A DNA stretch of 64,000 bases. Origin: Ahrensia sp. (lineage in GTDB: Bacteria > Pseudomonadota > Alphaproteobacteria > Rhizobiales > Rhizobiaceae). The stretch's first letter is position 1, and each line of letters opens with the position of its first letter. The stretch spans positions 62,001 through 126,000 of the forward strand of contig PAKZ01000044.1 in assembly GCA_002706335.1 (NCBI GenBank), read 5' to 3'. A program made the position numbers and the translations under genes. The notes beneath the pieces are model-generated. The model did not search any database. It saw nothing but the letters and a program-made list of their open reading frames with translations, and had not been told where the DNA came from. Shown piece after piece: positions 47,721 to 57,790 of the stretch.

Positions 47721-49156
47721 CGGCGCGGAGAAAGGCCGCGATTCTCGGCGGCGGGGTGATCGGCGGAGGCTGGCTGGCGCGCTTCCTGCTCAATGGCTGG
47801 GATGTGGCGGTTTACGACCCCGATCCGCAGGCGGAACGCAAGATCGGGGAGGTGCTGGTGAATGCGCGCCGGGCGCTTCCGATGCTTTACGAGGTGCGTT
47901 TGCCCGAAGAAGGGAGGCTGCTCTTCTGCGACACGCTCGCCGAAGCGGTTGCCGACGCGGACTGGATCCAGGAAAGCGCGCCCGAGCGGCTCGACCTGAA
48001 GCATACGATCCTTGCGGATATCGGGCGGCATGCGCCGGAAACAGCAATCGTCGGATCGTCGACTTCCGGCTTCATGCCGTCGCAATTGCAGGAGGGTCTG
48101 GACCGTCCGGGTGCGGTGCTGGTCGCGCATCCGTTCAACCCGGTCTATCTGCTGCCGCTTGTCGAAGTCGTGCCGTCGACCAGGAATTCCGCTGGAAGCG
48201 TGGAGCGGGCCGTGGAGATGCTGCGGTCGATCGGCATGTTCCCGCTCGTCATCGGCAAGGAGATCGACGCGCATATCGCGGACCGGCTGCTGGAGGCCGT
48301 GTGGCGCGAGGCGCTTTGGCTGGTGAAGGACGGAATGGCCACGACCGGCGAGATCGACGATGCGATCCGTTACGGTTTCGGACTGCGCTGGGCGCAGATG
48401 GGCCTGTTCGAGACCTACCGCATCGCAGGAGGCGAAGCCGGGATGAAGCATTTCCTGGCGCAGTTCGGCCCGGCGCTGCAATGGCCCTGGACGAAGCTGA
48501 TGGACGTACCGGATCTGACCGCGGAACTGGTCGACACGATCGCTGCGCAGTCGGACGCCCAGTCGGGTCACATGACGATCCGCGAGCTGGAGCGGCTGCG
48601 CGACGACAATCTGGTCGCGGAGATGCGGGCGCTGAAAGGGCGCAATGCGGCGGTGGGCGTGCTGTTGGACGCGCATGAAAAGACGATCGCGCAGCGCGGT
48701 GCGCCGCAGGCCGGCGAGCCGCTGGAAACGATCGCGCGCATCGTCCCGGTCGACTGGACCGACTATAACGGTCACATGAACGAGAGCCGCTACGGACAGG
48801 TGTTTTCCGATGCGGCGGACGCCGTTCTGGCGCTGATCGGGGCGGGCGAGGACTATGTCGCGGCGGGGTTCAGTTTCTTCACTGTCGAGACGTCGATCAA
48901 ATATCTCGCCGAATTGCATGCCGGGGCGCTGATCCGGGTCGAGACAGTGGTGACCGAGGGCGCGGGAAAGAAGCTGCGACTTTCCCATCGACTGCTTGGC
49001 GCGGACGGTACGGTGCATGCAACGGGCGACCAGTTGCTGATCCATGTCAGCCTCGAAACACGGCGTGCCTGCGAGCCGTCTGGGGCAGTGCGCGACGCGC
49101 TGGAAACGCTGGCGACGTCGCATTCCATCTTGCGGCCATACGATCCCGGTCGATAG
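47717..49156 (+). CDS. L-carnitine 3-dehydrogenase fused to a thioesterase (betainyl-CoA thioesterase-like) domain
   Basis: ILGGGVIGGGWLARFLLNGWDVAVYDPDP, SSTSGFMPSQLQEGLDRPGAVLVAHPFNPVYLLPLVEVV; C-terminal hotdog VDWTDYNGHMNESRYGQVFSDAAD. Confidence 0.92.
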   Translation: MTARRKAAILGGGVIGGGWLARFLLNGWDVAVYDPDPQAERKIGEVLVNARRALPMLYEVRLPEEGRLLFCDTLAEAVADADWIQESAPERLDLKHTILADIGRHAPETAIVGSSTSGFMPSQLQEGLDRPGAVLVAHPFNPVYLLPLVEVVPSTRNSAGSVERAVEMLRSIGMFPLVIGKEIDAHIADRLLEAVWREALWLVKDGMATTGEIDDAIRYGFGLRWAQMGLFETYRIAGGEAGMKHFLAQFGPALQWPWTKLMDVPDLTAELVDTIAAQSDAQSGHMTIRELERLRDDNLVAEMRALKGRNAAVGVLLDAHEKTIAQRGAPQAGEPLETIARIVPVDWTDYNGHMNESRYGQVFSDAADAVLALIGAGEDYVAAGFSFFTVETSIKYLAELHAGALIRVETVVTEGAGKKLRLSHRLLGADGTVHATGDQLLIHVSLETRRACEPSGAVRDALETLATSHSILRPYDPGR

Positions 49157-49199
49157 TAATGGCGAAAGGGCGACCGGGAGACGGCATATTTCGAACAGG

Positions 49200-50702
49200 G
49201 TGGATGCGACCGGTGGCCTGGAGGCGTGGATAAGAGGTCCGCGCCTGCTGCTGTTGCTTGCGGGCTTTGCTCTCCTGATACGACTGCCGTTCTTTTTTCC
49301 CGCCGTCATAGACTGGGACGAGAGCACGTTCATCCTGATGGGGCAGGACCTGCTGGACGGCCATCTGCCCTACACGCATCTCTGGGACAACAAGCCGCCG
49401 CTCCTGTTCGGCGCGTTCGCGATGATGATCGCGGCATTCGATTCGATACCTGGCATTCGCGCCTGCGGTTGGTTGCTGGTTGCAGGCACCGGCTATCTGA
49501 TCTTCCGTCTCGCCAGTGGCATCAGCGGCTGGTCGGCGGGGCTGGCGGCTGCACTGATCGGCATGTTCTTCATGACCGTGACGGGCGGTCAGGCCGTGAT
49601 GAGCGAGTTGCTCGCCGCGCCGCCGATAATGGGCGGGCTCCTGTTGCTAAGCCGACCCGGTGGTGCGGGACGATACTTCGCTGCCGGATTGTGCTTCATG
49701 CTGGCGGCGCTGTTCCGCACCAATCTGGCGATCGTCGTCGTTGCTCTTTGCGTTTATGCGTTCGTCACTACGCGGTCATGGCGCTATCGCGATAGGTTCA
49801 TATGGTTCGCAGCCTTGGCTGCCGGCATGATATTGCCGCTGGCGCTGCTGACGATTCCCTATCTGGCGACGGGGCAGGCCGATTTGCTGTTCCGGTCCGT
49901 CGTTCTCGCGCCGCTGAGCGACACCGGGGAAAGGCCGGGAATCGGGGCCACCCTGTGGGGCTTTCTGCGCGGCGGCATAAGCGGCCAGAGCGGGCTGTGG
50001 TTTCTCGCGGCGATCGGCGCCGCCCTGGCGATCCGGGGATGGAAACGCGGCCCGGATGCGGGCGTGGCAGGCTATGTCGGCGTCATGGCCGTTGCCTCGA
50101 CGCTTTCTGTGCTGGCGACGCGCGCGGCGCACGGGCATTATCTGATCCAGGTGGTTCCGCCGCTTGCCGTCTTCGCGGGGATCGCATGGCAGGAAACAGC
50201 ACGGCGTTCGTTCCGCCTCGTATTCCTCCTGCTGATTCTTGTGACGTCGGTCATGCCTCTCGGCGACATCGCGCGGGAATATGGAAATCTGATTGCGCGC
50301 GCGGCAAACGGCGAGCGGCTGGCAAGCGGTCGCGCTTACCAGATCGCCGCGTTGCTCGAGGCGGAGAATGCGCGCGACAAGCGGGTCTACCTGATGACGG
50401 ACCATATCGTTTACTGGATGCTTGGGACGGAGCCGCTGGCGCCCATCGCGACACACCCCTCCAATATCGCGAAGGAGGGGCTTCTAATCTTCGTGGAAGG
50501 GCGCGGCGCGACCACGGAGACGGTTCTGGCGACGTTGCTGGCGACGAGGCCCGACTATATCGTCAAGGAGGCCGAAACGACGTGGCTGGAGGACAAACCG
50601 GCCGCAGCCTCGCTGCTGGCCGGGCGTCTGGCGGAAGACTACGAACGGATCGCAATAATCGGGAAAGCCGAAGTCTTCCGGCTTGTTGACGCGTCCGGGT
50701 GA
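49200..50702 (+). CDS. GT39-like (ArnT/PMT family) integral membrane glycosyltransferase
   Basis: LIRLPFFFPAVIDWDESTFILMGQDLLDGHLPYTHLWDNKPPLLFGAFA (DE catalytic loop). GTG start at 49200 inferred. Confidence 0.82.
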   Translation: MDATGGLEAWIRGPRLLLLLAGFALLIRLPFFFPAVIDWDESTFILMGQDLLDGHLPYTHLWDNKPPLLFGAFAMMIAAFDSIPGIRACGWLLVAGTGYLIFRLASGISGWSAGLAAALIGMFFMTVTGGQAVMSELLAAPPIMGGLLLLSRPGGAGRYFAAGLCFMLAALFRTNLAIVVVALCVYAFVTTRSWRYRDRFIWFAALAAGMILPLALLTIPYLATGQADLLFRSVVLAPLSDTGERPGIGATLWGFLRGGISGQSGLWFLAAIGAALAIRGWKRGPDAGVAGYVGVMAVASTLSVLATRAAHGHYLIQVVPPLAVFAGIAWQETARRSFRLVFLLLILVTSVMPLGDIAREYGNLIARAANGERLASGRAYQIAALLEAENARDKRVYLMTDHIVYWMLGTEPLAPIATHPSNIAKEGLLIFVEGRGATTETVLATLLATRPDYIVKEAETTWLEDKPAAASLLAGRLAEDYERIAIIGKAEVFRLVDASG

Positions 50703-50759
50703 TCGCTTACGATGACCGCTGTTTCAGCTGACAGGTCGTGATCGGGCCGGCGACATGGC

Positions 50760-51821
50760 TTATCTTGCCGCGTAGATCTGGTAGTTCCGTGCTGAATCAG
50801 GCGCCTCGGCGAGTGCATGGAAGCGCATTTTGTCGCTACCGGCCTTCAGTGCCTCGGCCAGTGCCTTTTCCGATTGTCCTATGAGGTCGCCGGCGCTTGT
50901 CGCCGTCGAAGCCAGCGCAATGCCGAAAGACATAGTGAGTTTCTCGTTTGCCATGTTCTTGCGGGTGACAAGCAGCCGCTTGGCGGCCAATGCGTTGCGG
51001 ATGCCCGTGATGAAGCCGGTGATACGATCCGGATTCTCCGTGTTGAGCACGAAGGCGAAACGGCCCTTTTCCATATTCGCGATGAATTGCCGGGTCGGAT
51101 TGCCGCCTTTCAGCGCGGCGCCGATTTCCTGCAGCGTCCTGTTGGACCAGGGGGACTGACCGCTCGCATTGAAGTTCTGGTAATCGTCGATCTCGGCGAT
51201 GGCGAGCCCACAGGCCGACGGTTTGTTGGGATTGGCGTAGATGCCGACCACCGTCTTGTTGAAGGAACGGCGGTTGGCGAGGCCGGTAACCGGGTCGGTC
51301 CATTTGCGGGCCTCGATCGCGTCCATTTCCTTCTTGAGATCGCTGATCGCCGCATTTTGCGCCGCTGCCGCGTCGCTCAGCGTCTTGTTGGTCCGGGCCT
51401 GTTGTTCAGTCGCCTTCGACAGCCGGTCGATCGACTTGGCGATCGCCGCGCGGTCGATTTCGGTATCGGAACTCATCGCGCGGCTGGCTTCGCTCACCGC
51501 CTTCTCGAATTCCGCAAGGGATGAGGCCTCGTTCTGGATCAGCTTGAGGAACTCGAACATCTGGCTCTGCATGGTGTCGTTGGCCTTGGCCAGAACGCCT
51601 TCCTCATGCTGGTGGGGGAGATACTTCCTGCCGATCTCGTCGAGAACGCCCTGGGTCTTCGGGCCTTCGATGGCCATGAACTCCCGCGTCAGCTCTGGAT
51701 TCGAACCTGAATAGGCGTCGTAGATGAGTTCGTAATTGCGCGGAAGGCTCTCGACCCGTTCGCGATCCATCAGGGTCGCGATACGAAGGGCGACGGAAGG
51801 TGTCTGTTTCCCGTTGTTCAT
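50760..51821 (-). CDS. GGDEF-fold protein with a degenerate signature (probably not a cyclase)
   Basis: WTDPVTGLANRRSFNKTV is the start of a GGDEF domain, but the signature position reads MEKGRFAFVL. Confidence 0.85.
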   Translation of the reverse strand: MNNGKQTPSVALRIATLMDRERVESLPRNYELIYDAYSGSNPELTREFMAIEGPKTQGVLDEIGRKYLPHQHEEGVLAKANDTMQSQMFEFLKLIQNEASSLAEFEKAVSEASRAMSSDTEIDRAAIAKSIDRLSKATEQQARTNKTLSDAAAAQNAAISDLKKEMDAIEARKWTDPVTGLANRRSFNKTVVGIYANPNKPSACGLAIAEIDDYQNFNASGQSPWSNRTLQEIGAALKGGNPTRQFIANMEKGRFAFVLNTENPDRITGFITGIRNALAAKRLLVTRKNMANEKLTMSFGIALASTATSAGDLIGQSEKALAEALKAGSDKMRFHALAEAPDSARNYQIYAAR

Positions 51822-52451
51822 GACAGGCAGTCTCGATGTTCTTGTTGTTCTTTAGTGTTCGGGCCGCTCGGGGTCGCGCCGGCGCGCAAAGGACGAAGAC
51901 CGCCATCAACGCGGATCGGAATTTTCTGTTTGATCAGAATTACATGCCGCCCCAAGAACCGGTTTCCCCGTGTCGTTTATCACACCCATACTACCCGCCA
52001 TTGTTTAATCAAGAATTGCGAACTCTGATGACGCAGAGGAAGTGCATTAACATCCTTCTTATCGTTTACACCTGGTTATCACCGATGCGAGTTTTGCATC
52101 GAAACGGACCCGAAAAGACTTCCATCTTTTTTCCCGGGCGGTGTGTCTTGTTGACCTACCAGGCACGGCCGCCTGCGCCGGTCCGGCGTTGATCGGGAGC
52201 CAATCGCAGACCCGTCGCTCGGAAGGACGCGCCGGCTTTGATGATAATGCTCGGTTCGAGGGGCTTCTCGCATTCTGACGGGTGACAAGGAGTTTGCGCG
52301 CCGCTATTTCGGTCCCAGCGAAACTTTCGTCGGCGCGGAGCATAACACCAGCCTACGCGCGGGCGGCGCTCGCCATGCAAATTACTGTCGGGATCCGGCG
52401 TCCCCGGGACGGGGCCACGTATGATCCTGCTTCAACGAAAAGGTTCGTCAC

Positions 52452-53900
52452 ATGCTTTCGCTCAAAGATGAGAAACTTCTCGAAACACGCGCCTATGTGA
52501 ATGGCGAGTGGGTCAGCGCGGACAAGACGTTTCCGGTTGAAAACCCGTCCACAGGCGAGGTTATTGCCGAGGTTGCCGATCTGGGCGCCGATATAGAGCC
52601 GGCGATCGACGCAGCCTATGCGGCGCGGAAGGGATGGGCCGGGAAATCCGGCAAGGAACGTGCGGGCATTCTGCACCGGCTCTATGAACTCATGGCCGAG
52701 AACGCCGATGATCTTGCCTCGATCCTGACCGCCGAGATGGGCAAACCCTGGGCGGAAGCGCGCGGCGAGATTCTCTATGGCGCGTCCTATGTCGAATGGT
52801 TCTCCGAAGAAGCCAAGCGCGTTTATGGCGATGTCATTCCGGGACCGACTTCCGACAAGCGTTTTGTCGTCGTCAAGCAGCCAGTGGGCGTCGTGGGCGC
52901 GATCACGCCGTGGAACTTTCCCAACGCCATGCTGTCGCGCAAGATGGCGCCCGCGCTCGCCGCGGGTTGCACCATGGTCGCTCGGCCTGCCGAACTGACG
53001 CCGCTTTCGGCTATTGCGATCGCCGTTCTGGCGGAGCGGGCGGGCGTGCCGGCCGGCGTGTTCAACGTGATCCCGTCTTCGCAGTCCGCGAAGGTCGGTG
53101 AAATTCTCTGCGCCTCCGAGAAGGTGGCCAAGCTTACCTTCACTGGTTCGACCCGGGTCGGTAAGATCCTGATGCGGCAGGGTGCCGAAACCATCAAGAA
53201 GCTGTCGCTGGAGTTGGGCGGCAACGCGCCGTTCATCGTCTTCGACGATGCCGATGTCGATGCGGCCGTCGAGGGCGCAATGATCGCCAAGTTCCGCAAC
53301 AACGGACAGACCTGCGTTTGCGCCAACCGTATTTATGTGCAGGCCGGCATCTACGACACATTTGCCGAGAAACTCGCTGCCGCGATGGACGGGCTGACGC
53401 TGGGAGACGGTTTTGCCGATGGCGTGACCACGGGGCCGCTGATCAACAAAGCGGCTCTCGGCAAGGTCGAGGAGCATATCGACGACGCCCTGTCGAAGGG
53501 GGCGACCCTGATGAAGGGCGGCCAGCGCTCTAATCTCGGCGGAACGTTCTACCAGCCGACTCTTCTAAGCGGCGTGACACAGACCATGAAGGTCGCCCGC
53601 GACGAAACCTTCGGGCCACTCGCGCCGTTGGTGAAATTCGAGCATGAGGACGAGGCGATCGCCTGGTCCAACGATACGGAATTCGGTCTTGCCTCCTATT
53701 TCTACACCCGCGATCTGGCCCGGGCCTGGCGCGTCGGCGAAGCGCTGGAAACCGGTATGGTCGGCATCAATACGGGCGCCATTTCGACCGAGCTTGCCCC
53801 CTTTGGAGGAGTCAAGCAGTCTGGCATTGGGCGCGAAGGGTCGAAATACGGGATCGACGACTATCTCGAGATCAAGAGCATGTGCTTCAGCGGCATTTGA
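52452..53900 (+). CDS. gabD: NAD(P)-dependent succinate-semialdehyde dehydrogenase-like aldehyde dehydrogenase
   Basis: AITPWNFPNAMLSRKMAPALAAGCTMVARPAELTPLSA, LSLELGGNAPFIVFDDADVDAAVEGAMIAKFRNNGQTCVCANRIYVQ. Confidence 0.93.
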   Translation: MLSLKDEKLLETRAYVNGEWVSADKTFPVENPSTGEVIAEVADLGADIEPAIDAAYAARKGWAGKSGKERAGILHRLYELMAENADDLASILTAEMGKPWAEARGEILYGASYVEWFSEEAKRVYGDVIPGPTSDKRFVVVKQPVGVVGAITPWNFPNAMLSRKMAPALAAGCTMVARPAELTPLSAIAIAVLAERAGVPAGVFNVIPSSQSAKVGEILCASEKVAKLTFTGSTRVGKILMRQGAETIKKLSLELGGNAPFIVFDDADVDAAVEGAMIAKFRNNGQTCVCANRIYVQAGIYDTFAEKLAAAMDGLTLGDGFADGVTTGPLINKAALGKVEEHIDDALSKGATLMKGGQRSNLGGTFYQPTLLSGVTQTMKVARDETFGPLAPLVKFEHEDEAIAWSNDTEFGLASYFYTRDLARAWRVGEALETGMVGINTGAISTELAPFGGVKQSGIGREGSKYGIDDYLEIKSMCFSGI

Positions 53901-54223
53901 GGGCTCGGCGGGGAGCGTCTCGGGACGTCTGCAGGTAGAGCAAATTCTTTCGTAACGCGGGTGCTGCGTCCAGAGACTGCCATGCATGTTAAGCTGTATG
54001 GTCCCGTCTTGACCTCGCAGCATTTCTTTCCCGGAAGCCCGGTGTCCCGATAGCGGCTAACGAGATCCGCGAGTGTGATCGATTTGAGCGCCTTGCTGTC
54101 CGGGGCTAGTTATCCTGAACTTCGATGTTGCGGTCTTTTCCAGAATCCTGGGCGCACCGTGGGTCGAGTTTTGCAGGGAGATCTTCGACGGCCGCGTTAG
54201 TCTGCGATCCATGAAAGCAAAGC

Positions 54224-54940
54224 TCAGCTTACGCTTCCGCCTCCGTCTACCAGTATCACGCTCCCTGTCATGAACCCGTTCAGCATGATGTGAACTATCT
54301 GACCGGCGATCTCGTCGGCGCCCCCGACGCGGTTCACCGGCAATCGCGCTGCCGTGGCGTCGAGCAATGCGCGCTTCTGGTCTTCCGGCAAGCGATCCCA
54401 CCATGGTGTATCGAGCCGGCCGGGGGAAACACAGTTCACGCGCGCCGGGGCCATCTCGGTCGCGAGCGCTTTCGCCAACGTGTCGAGCGCCGCATTGATG
54501 ACGCTCAGCACCGTTGCGCCGCCAGAGGGGCGCACGCCCAGCATGCCCGATACGAGGGTCAGGCTGCCACCATCGCGGATATTCGCGGCATGGGCGACAT
54601 GAAGCGCGCCCCAAAGCTTGCTGTCCATCGCTTCCCTCGCCTCGACTAGAGGTCGCGACCTTAAAGGGGAGGTCTGCAGATCCGCGGCTGACACGACGAC
54701 ATGATCAAAGGCCTCGCGTTCCTCGAAAATACACGCGACCGCTACCGCATCCCGAATATCGACCGCGATGGTCTCGACCGCGCCCAGTTGGGCGGCGGCC
54801 GCATCGAGGCGTTTTCGGGTTCTGGAGGCGATCGTGACCTGCGCTCCGCGGGCAAGGCACTGTTCGGCAACCGCGAGGCCGACGCCGGATGAACCGCCGA
54901 AAACAATGACGCGCTCGCCGTCCATCCGGTCGGAGATCAT
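54224..54940 (-). CDS. SDR family oxidoreductase
   Basis: VIVFGGSSGVGLAVAEQCLARGAQVTIASRTRKRLDAAAAQLG; SVINAALDTLAKALATEMAPARVNCVSPGRLDTPWW (variant active-site segment lacking a clear YxxxK). Confidence 0.85.
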   Translation of the reverse strand: MISDRMDGERVIVFGGSSGVGLAVAEQCLARGAQVTIASRTRKRLDAAAAQLGAVETIAVDIRDAVAVACIFEEREAFDHVVVSAADLQTSPLRSRPLVEAREAMDSKLWGALHVAHAANIRDGGSLTLVSGMLGVRPSGGATVLSVINAALDTLAKALATEMAPARVNCVSPGRLDTPWWDRLPEDQKRALLDATAARLPVNRVGGADEIAGQIVHIMLNGFMTGSVILVDGGGSVS

Positions 54941-55863
54941 TTGCCCGGCTCGTCCTTTGCGCCGGGTGCCAGTTCGCTTCCCGCCAGCATCTCGCTGAAG
55001 CGGGCGACCGCCGTGTGATCCTGACCCGGGCCCATCCATTTCTGCGCGCCGGACCAGAGGTCGCGGCACAGGCCCGACAGCGGCGCGGCTGTGTCGGTCG
55101 CGCGTGCGACACCCATGGCAATGCCGAGATCCTTGACCATCAGGTCGAGCCCGAAACCGGCATCAAATTGCCGCGACAGGACGAACTGTTTGAACTTCTT
55201 TTGTGTCGAGTTGTTCATGCCCGTGGAGGCGTTGAGAACGTCGACCATCAATTCGGGATCGAGGCCGAAACGCGAGCCGATCAAAAGCGCCTCTATGCCG
55301 ATCAGGAAGCCCCCGGCGCTGACGAGATTGTTCAGCGCCTTCATGGCATGCGCGCTGCCGACCGGGCCGGTGCGGATGACCTTGCCCATGGCGGCGAGCA
55401 CCGCTTCGGATTTGGCAAAGGCTTCGTCCGGTCCGCCGACCATGATTGCGAGTTCGCCGGTCTTGGCGCGGGACACGCCGCCGGACACCGGTGCATCGAG
55501 AAGCGTGACGCCATTTTCTGCGGCCTGGGTCGCGAGTTCGCGCGTCACGTCCGGCACACCGCTCGACATTTCCAGGATCACGCCGCCGTCGCGAAAACCC
55601 GCGAGCACGCCACTCTCGCCGCCGAGCACCTGGCCGACGATGGCGCTGTTCGGCAGCATGGTGACCACGATGTCCGCCTGTCGCGCCAGATCGGCTGCCG
55701 ATTCGGCCGCTGTGGCCGAAAGCTCGCTCGCGACGCTGGCGGTGCGGCCGGCATCGGCGTCCAGAACGGTCAGCGCGAAGCCGGCCCGTGAAATGCAGGC
55801 CGCCATCGGATGTCCCATCGCTCCGAGGCCGATCAGGCCAACTCTGCGCTTGTCTTCATGCAT
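54937..55863 (-). CDS. Beta-hydroxyacid dehydrogenase (3-hydroxyisobutyrate / tartronate semialdehyde / GHB dehydrogenase family)
   Basis: VGLIGLGAMGHPMAACISRAGFALTVLDAD, LLDAPVSGGVSRAKTGELAIMVGG, GSAHAMKALNNLVSAGGFLIGIEALLIG, FDAGFGLDLMVKDLGIA. Confidence 0.92.
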   Translation of the reverse strand: MHEDKRRVGLIGLGAMGHPMAACISRAGFALTVLDADAGRTASVASELSATAAESAADLARQADIVVTMLPNSAIVGQVLGGESGVLAGFRDGGVILEMSSGVPDVTRELATQAAENGVTLLDAPVSGGVSRAKTGELAIMVGGPDEAFAKSEAVLAAMGKVIRTGPVGSAHAMKALNNLVSAGGFLIGIEALLIGSRFGLDPELMVDVLNASTGMNNSTQKKFKQFVLSRQFDAGFGLDLMVKDLGIAMGVARATDTAAPLSGLCRDLWSGAQKWMGPGQDHTAVARFSEMLAGSELAPGAKDEPGK

Positions 55864-55887
55864 GGTCAGGCGAGGCTCCTTGTGTGA

Positions 55888-57204
55888 TCAGTTTGCGAAC
55901 ATCTGCTGCGGCAGCCACAGCGAAAGTTGCGGGAAGGCGATGAGCAGTATCAGTACGATCGCCTCGATGACGATGAACGGGAATATGCCGCGATAGATGT
56001 CGCTGAGCGACACCTTGCCCTCCGATGCGCCGATGACGGCAAAAAGGTTCATCCCCACCGGCGGCGACAGCACCGCAAGTTCGACCAGCTTCACCATGAT
56101 GACGCCGAACCAGACTCCGTCGTAACCGAGGGACGTCACCATCGGGTAGACGAAGGGCAATGTCATCACCTGCATGGCGAGCGGGTCCATGAACATGCCC
56201 AGCACCATGAAGACGACCACCAGAAGCATGATGAAGACGACGGGCGACAGCTCGAAGGATTGCAGCAGATCGGTTGCCGACGTCACGGTTCCCGCCACGA
56301 GGAAGAAGCGCGTGAACATAAGACCGCCGATTATCACGATGAACAGCGCGGCGGTGACGCCGGCGCTGGATCGCAGGCAATCCGCCAGTTCAGCCCGCGA
56401 GAGCCGGCGGCGGGTGAGGGCGATCAGCAATGCGCCGATCGCGCCCAACGCACCCGCGCCGGACGGCGTTGTGAAACCGAGATAAATACCGCCAATGACC
56501 AGCGCGGCGAGCAGGAAAGTGGCCCACAGCCCTTTCGCGCTTATGCCGATCTCGCGCAGTGTGGCGCGCGGCTGCGGTTCCGGCGCGAGATCCTTGCGGA
56601 CGCGCACGAGGAAGCTCGTGCCGATCATGTAGCCGGCGGCCGTCAGGACGCCCGGCACGACACCGGCGATCAGCAGCTCGGCAACGGATTCCCCTGTCAG
56701 CAGTCCGTAAATGACGAAACTGATCGACGGCGGGATGAGCGCCGCAATGGTGCCGGCGGCGGCGATGCAGCCGGCGGAATAAGCGCGGTCGTAGCCGAGG
56801 CGCAACATCTCCGACAGCGCGATCCGGGTGAACAGGGCAGCGTTGACGAGAGTGGAACCCGAGATTGCGGCGAAACCGGCGGAAGCAAGGATCGTAGCTT
56901 GGTAGAGCGCGCCGCGGGTTGAGCGCAAGATGAGGTTCGAGAAGCCGAACAGTTCCTGCGTGATCCCCGAACTCGACGCGATTGCGCCCATCAGAACGAA
57001 CATCGGGATGACCACGAAGGAGTAATCGGAGGCGGTCGCGAAAGGCAGGTTCGTCAGGACGTTCAGCGCAAAGGCTGGACCGCCGGTGATCCAGAGACCG
57101 ACAACGGCGACAGCGCCCATGGCCATGCCGACAGGGACGCCGGCGATCGAAAGCGCCAGCATCGCTACGATGGCAATCAGGCCAATGTAAAGGGGATCAA
57201 TCAT
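55888..57204 (-). CDS. TRAP transporter large permease
   Basis: MIDPLYIGLIAIVAMLALSIAGVPVGMAMGAVAVVGLW, FAAISGSTLVNAALFTRIALSEMLRLGYDRAYSAGCIAAAGTIAALIPPSISFVIYG. Confidence 0.94.
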   Translation of the reverse strand: MIDPLYIGLIAIVAMLALSIAGVPVGMAMGAVAVVGLWITGGPAFALNVLTNLPFATASDYSFVVIPMFVLMGAIASSSGITQELFGFSNLILRSTRGALYQATILASAGFAAISGSTLVNAALFTRIALSEMLRLGYDRAYSAGCIAAAGTIAALIPPSISFVIYGLLTGESVAELLIAGVVPGVLTAAGYMIGTSFLVRVRKDLAPEPQPRATLREIGISAKGLWATFLLAALVIGGIYLGFTTPSGAGALGAIGALLIALTRRRLSRAELADCLRSSAGVTAALFIVIIGGLMFTRFFLVAGTVTSATDLLQSFELSPVVFIMLLVVVFMVLGMFMDPLAMQVMTLPFVYPMVTSLGYDGVWFGVIMVKLVELAVLSPPVGMNLFAVIGASEGKVSLSDIYRGIFPFIVIEAIVLILLIAFPQLSLWLPQQMFAN

Positions 57205-57715
57205 CGGTCCGGTGCTCCGGCATTTCGAGGCCGACAATGCGGTAGACAAGCTGCCGGGCAAACTCCGCGACAGCCAGCCATGCGCCGAAGCAGGCGACCG
57301 TCTTGAACGGTGCGACGGGGAAGGCGAGGGCGCCCAGAGCGGTTTCGTTGAAGTGCCACGACGTGCCGGCGAGCTTGGTCGCCTTCCAGGCGATCAGGCC
57401 CATGAAGATCGTTCCGATTGCCAGCGAGAAGATCGCGCTCACGCGCTTGGCCGTCGGCTTCAGATGCTGCGTCGCGATGTCGATCACGATGTTCGATCCT
57501 CGCGCCTGCGCCTCGGCAAGACCGAGAAACACGATGACGGCGAGCAGTGCGCCCGAGAGCTCGACCATGCCGGGAATGGGCTTCAGGAAGAGGTTGGTCG
57601 ATACGACATCCGCCGCACCGATGAGGCCAACGATCAGCAGCAAGGCCGAGGCGGCGAGAAATCCGAGATAGGATATCCTGCGCAAGAGCAGGTCAAGACG
57701 ACTGAAAATCCACAT
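57197..57715 (-). CDS. TRAP transporter small permease
   Basis: ADVVSTNLFLKPIPGMVELSGALLAVIVFLGLAEAQARGSNIVIDIATQHLKPTAKR. Confidence 0.9.
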   Translation of the reverse strand: MWIFSRLDLLLRRISYLGFLAASALLLIVGLIGAADVVSTNLFLKPIPGMVELSGALLAVIVFLGLAEAQARGSNIVIDIATQHLKPTAKRVSAIFSLAIGTIFMGLIAWKATKLAGTSWHFNETALGALAFPVAPFKTVACFGAWLAVAEFARQLVYRIVGLEMPEHRTDD

Positions 57716-57790
57716 TCGAGTACCGCTATGACAGATGAGCAGGCGGCGATGCAGTCATGCACCGCCGCCCGTCGGGAGATTTCCTGGATA

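Noticed and set aside
47519-49333. 604-aa minus-strand ORF
   Set aside because: Antisense shadow of the carnitine dehydrogenase fusion gene.
51822-52451. Small ORFs between the degenerate GGDEF gene and gabD
   Set aside because: Short, overlapping on both strands and without motifs or good ribosome-binding context. Treated as intergenic.
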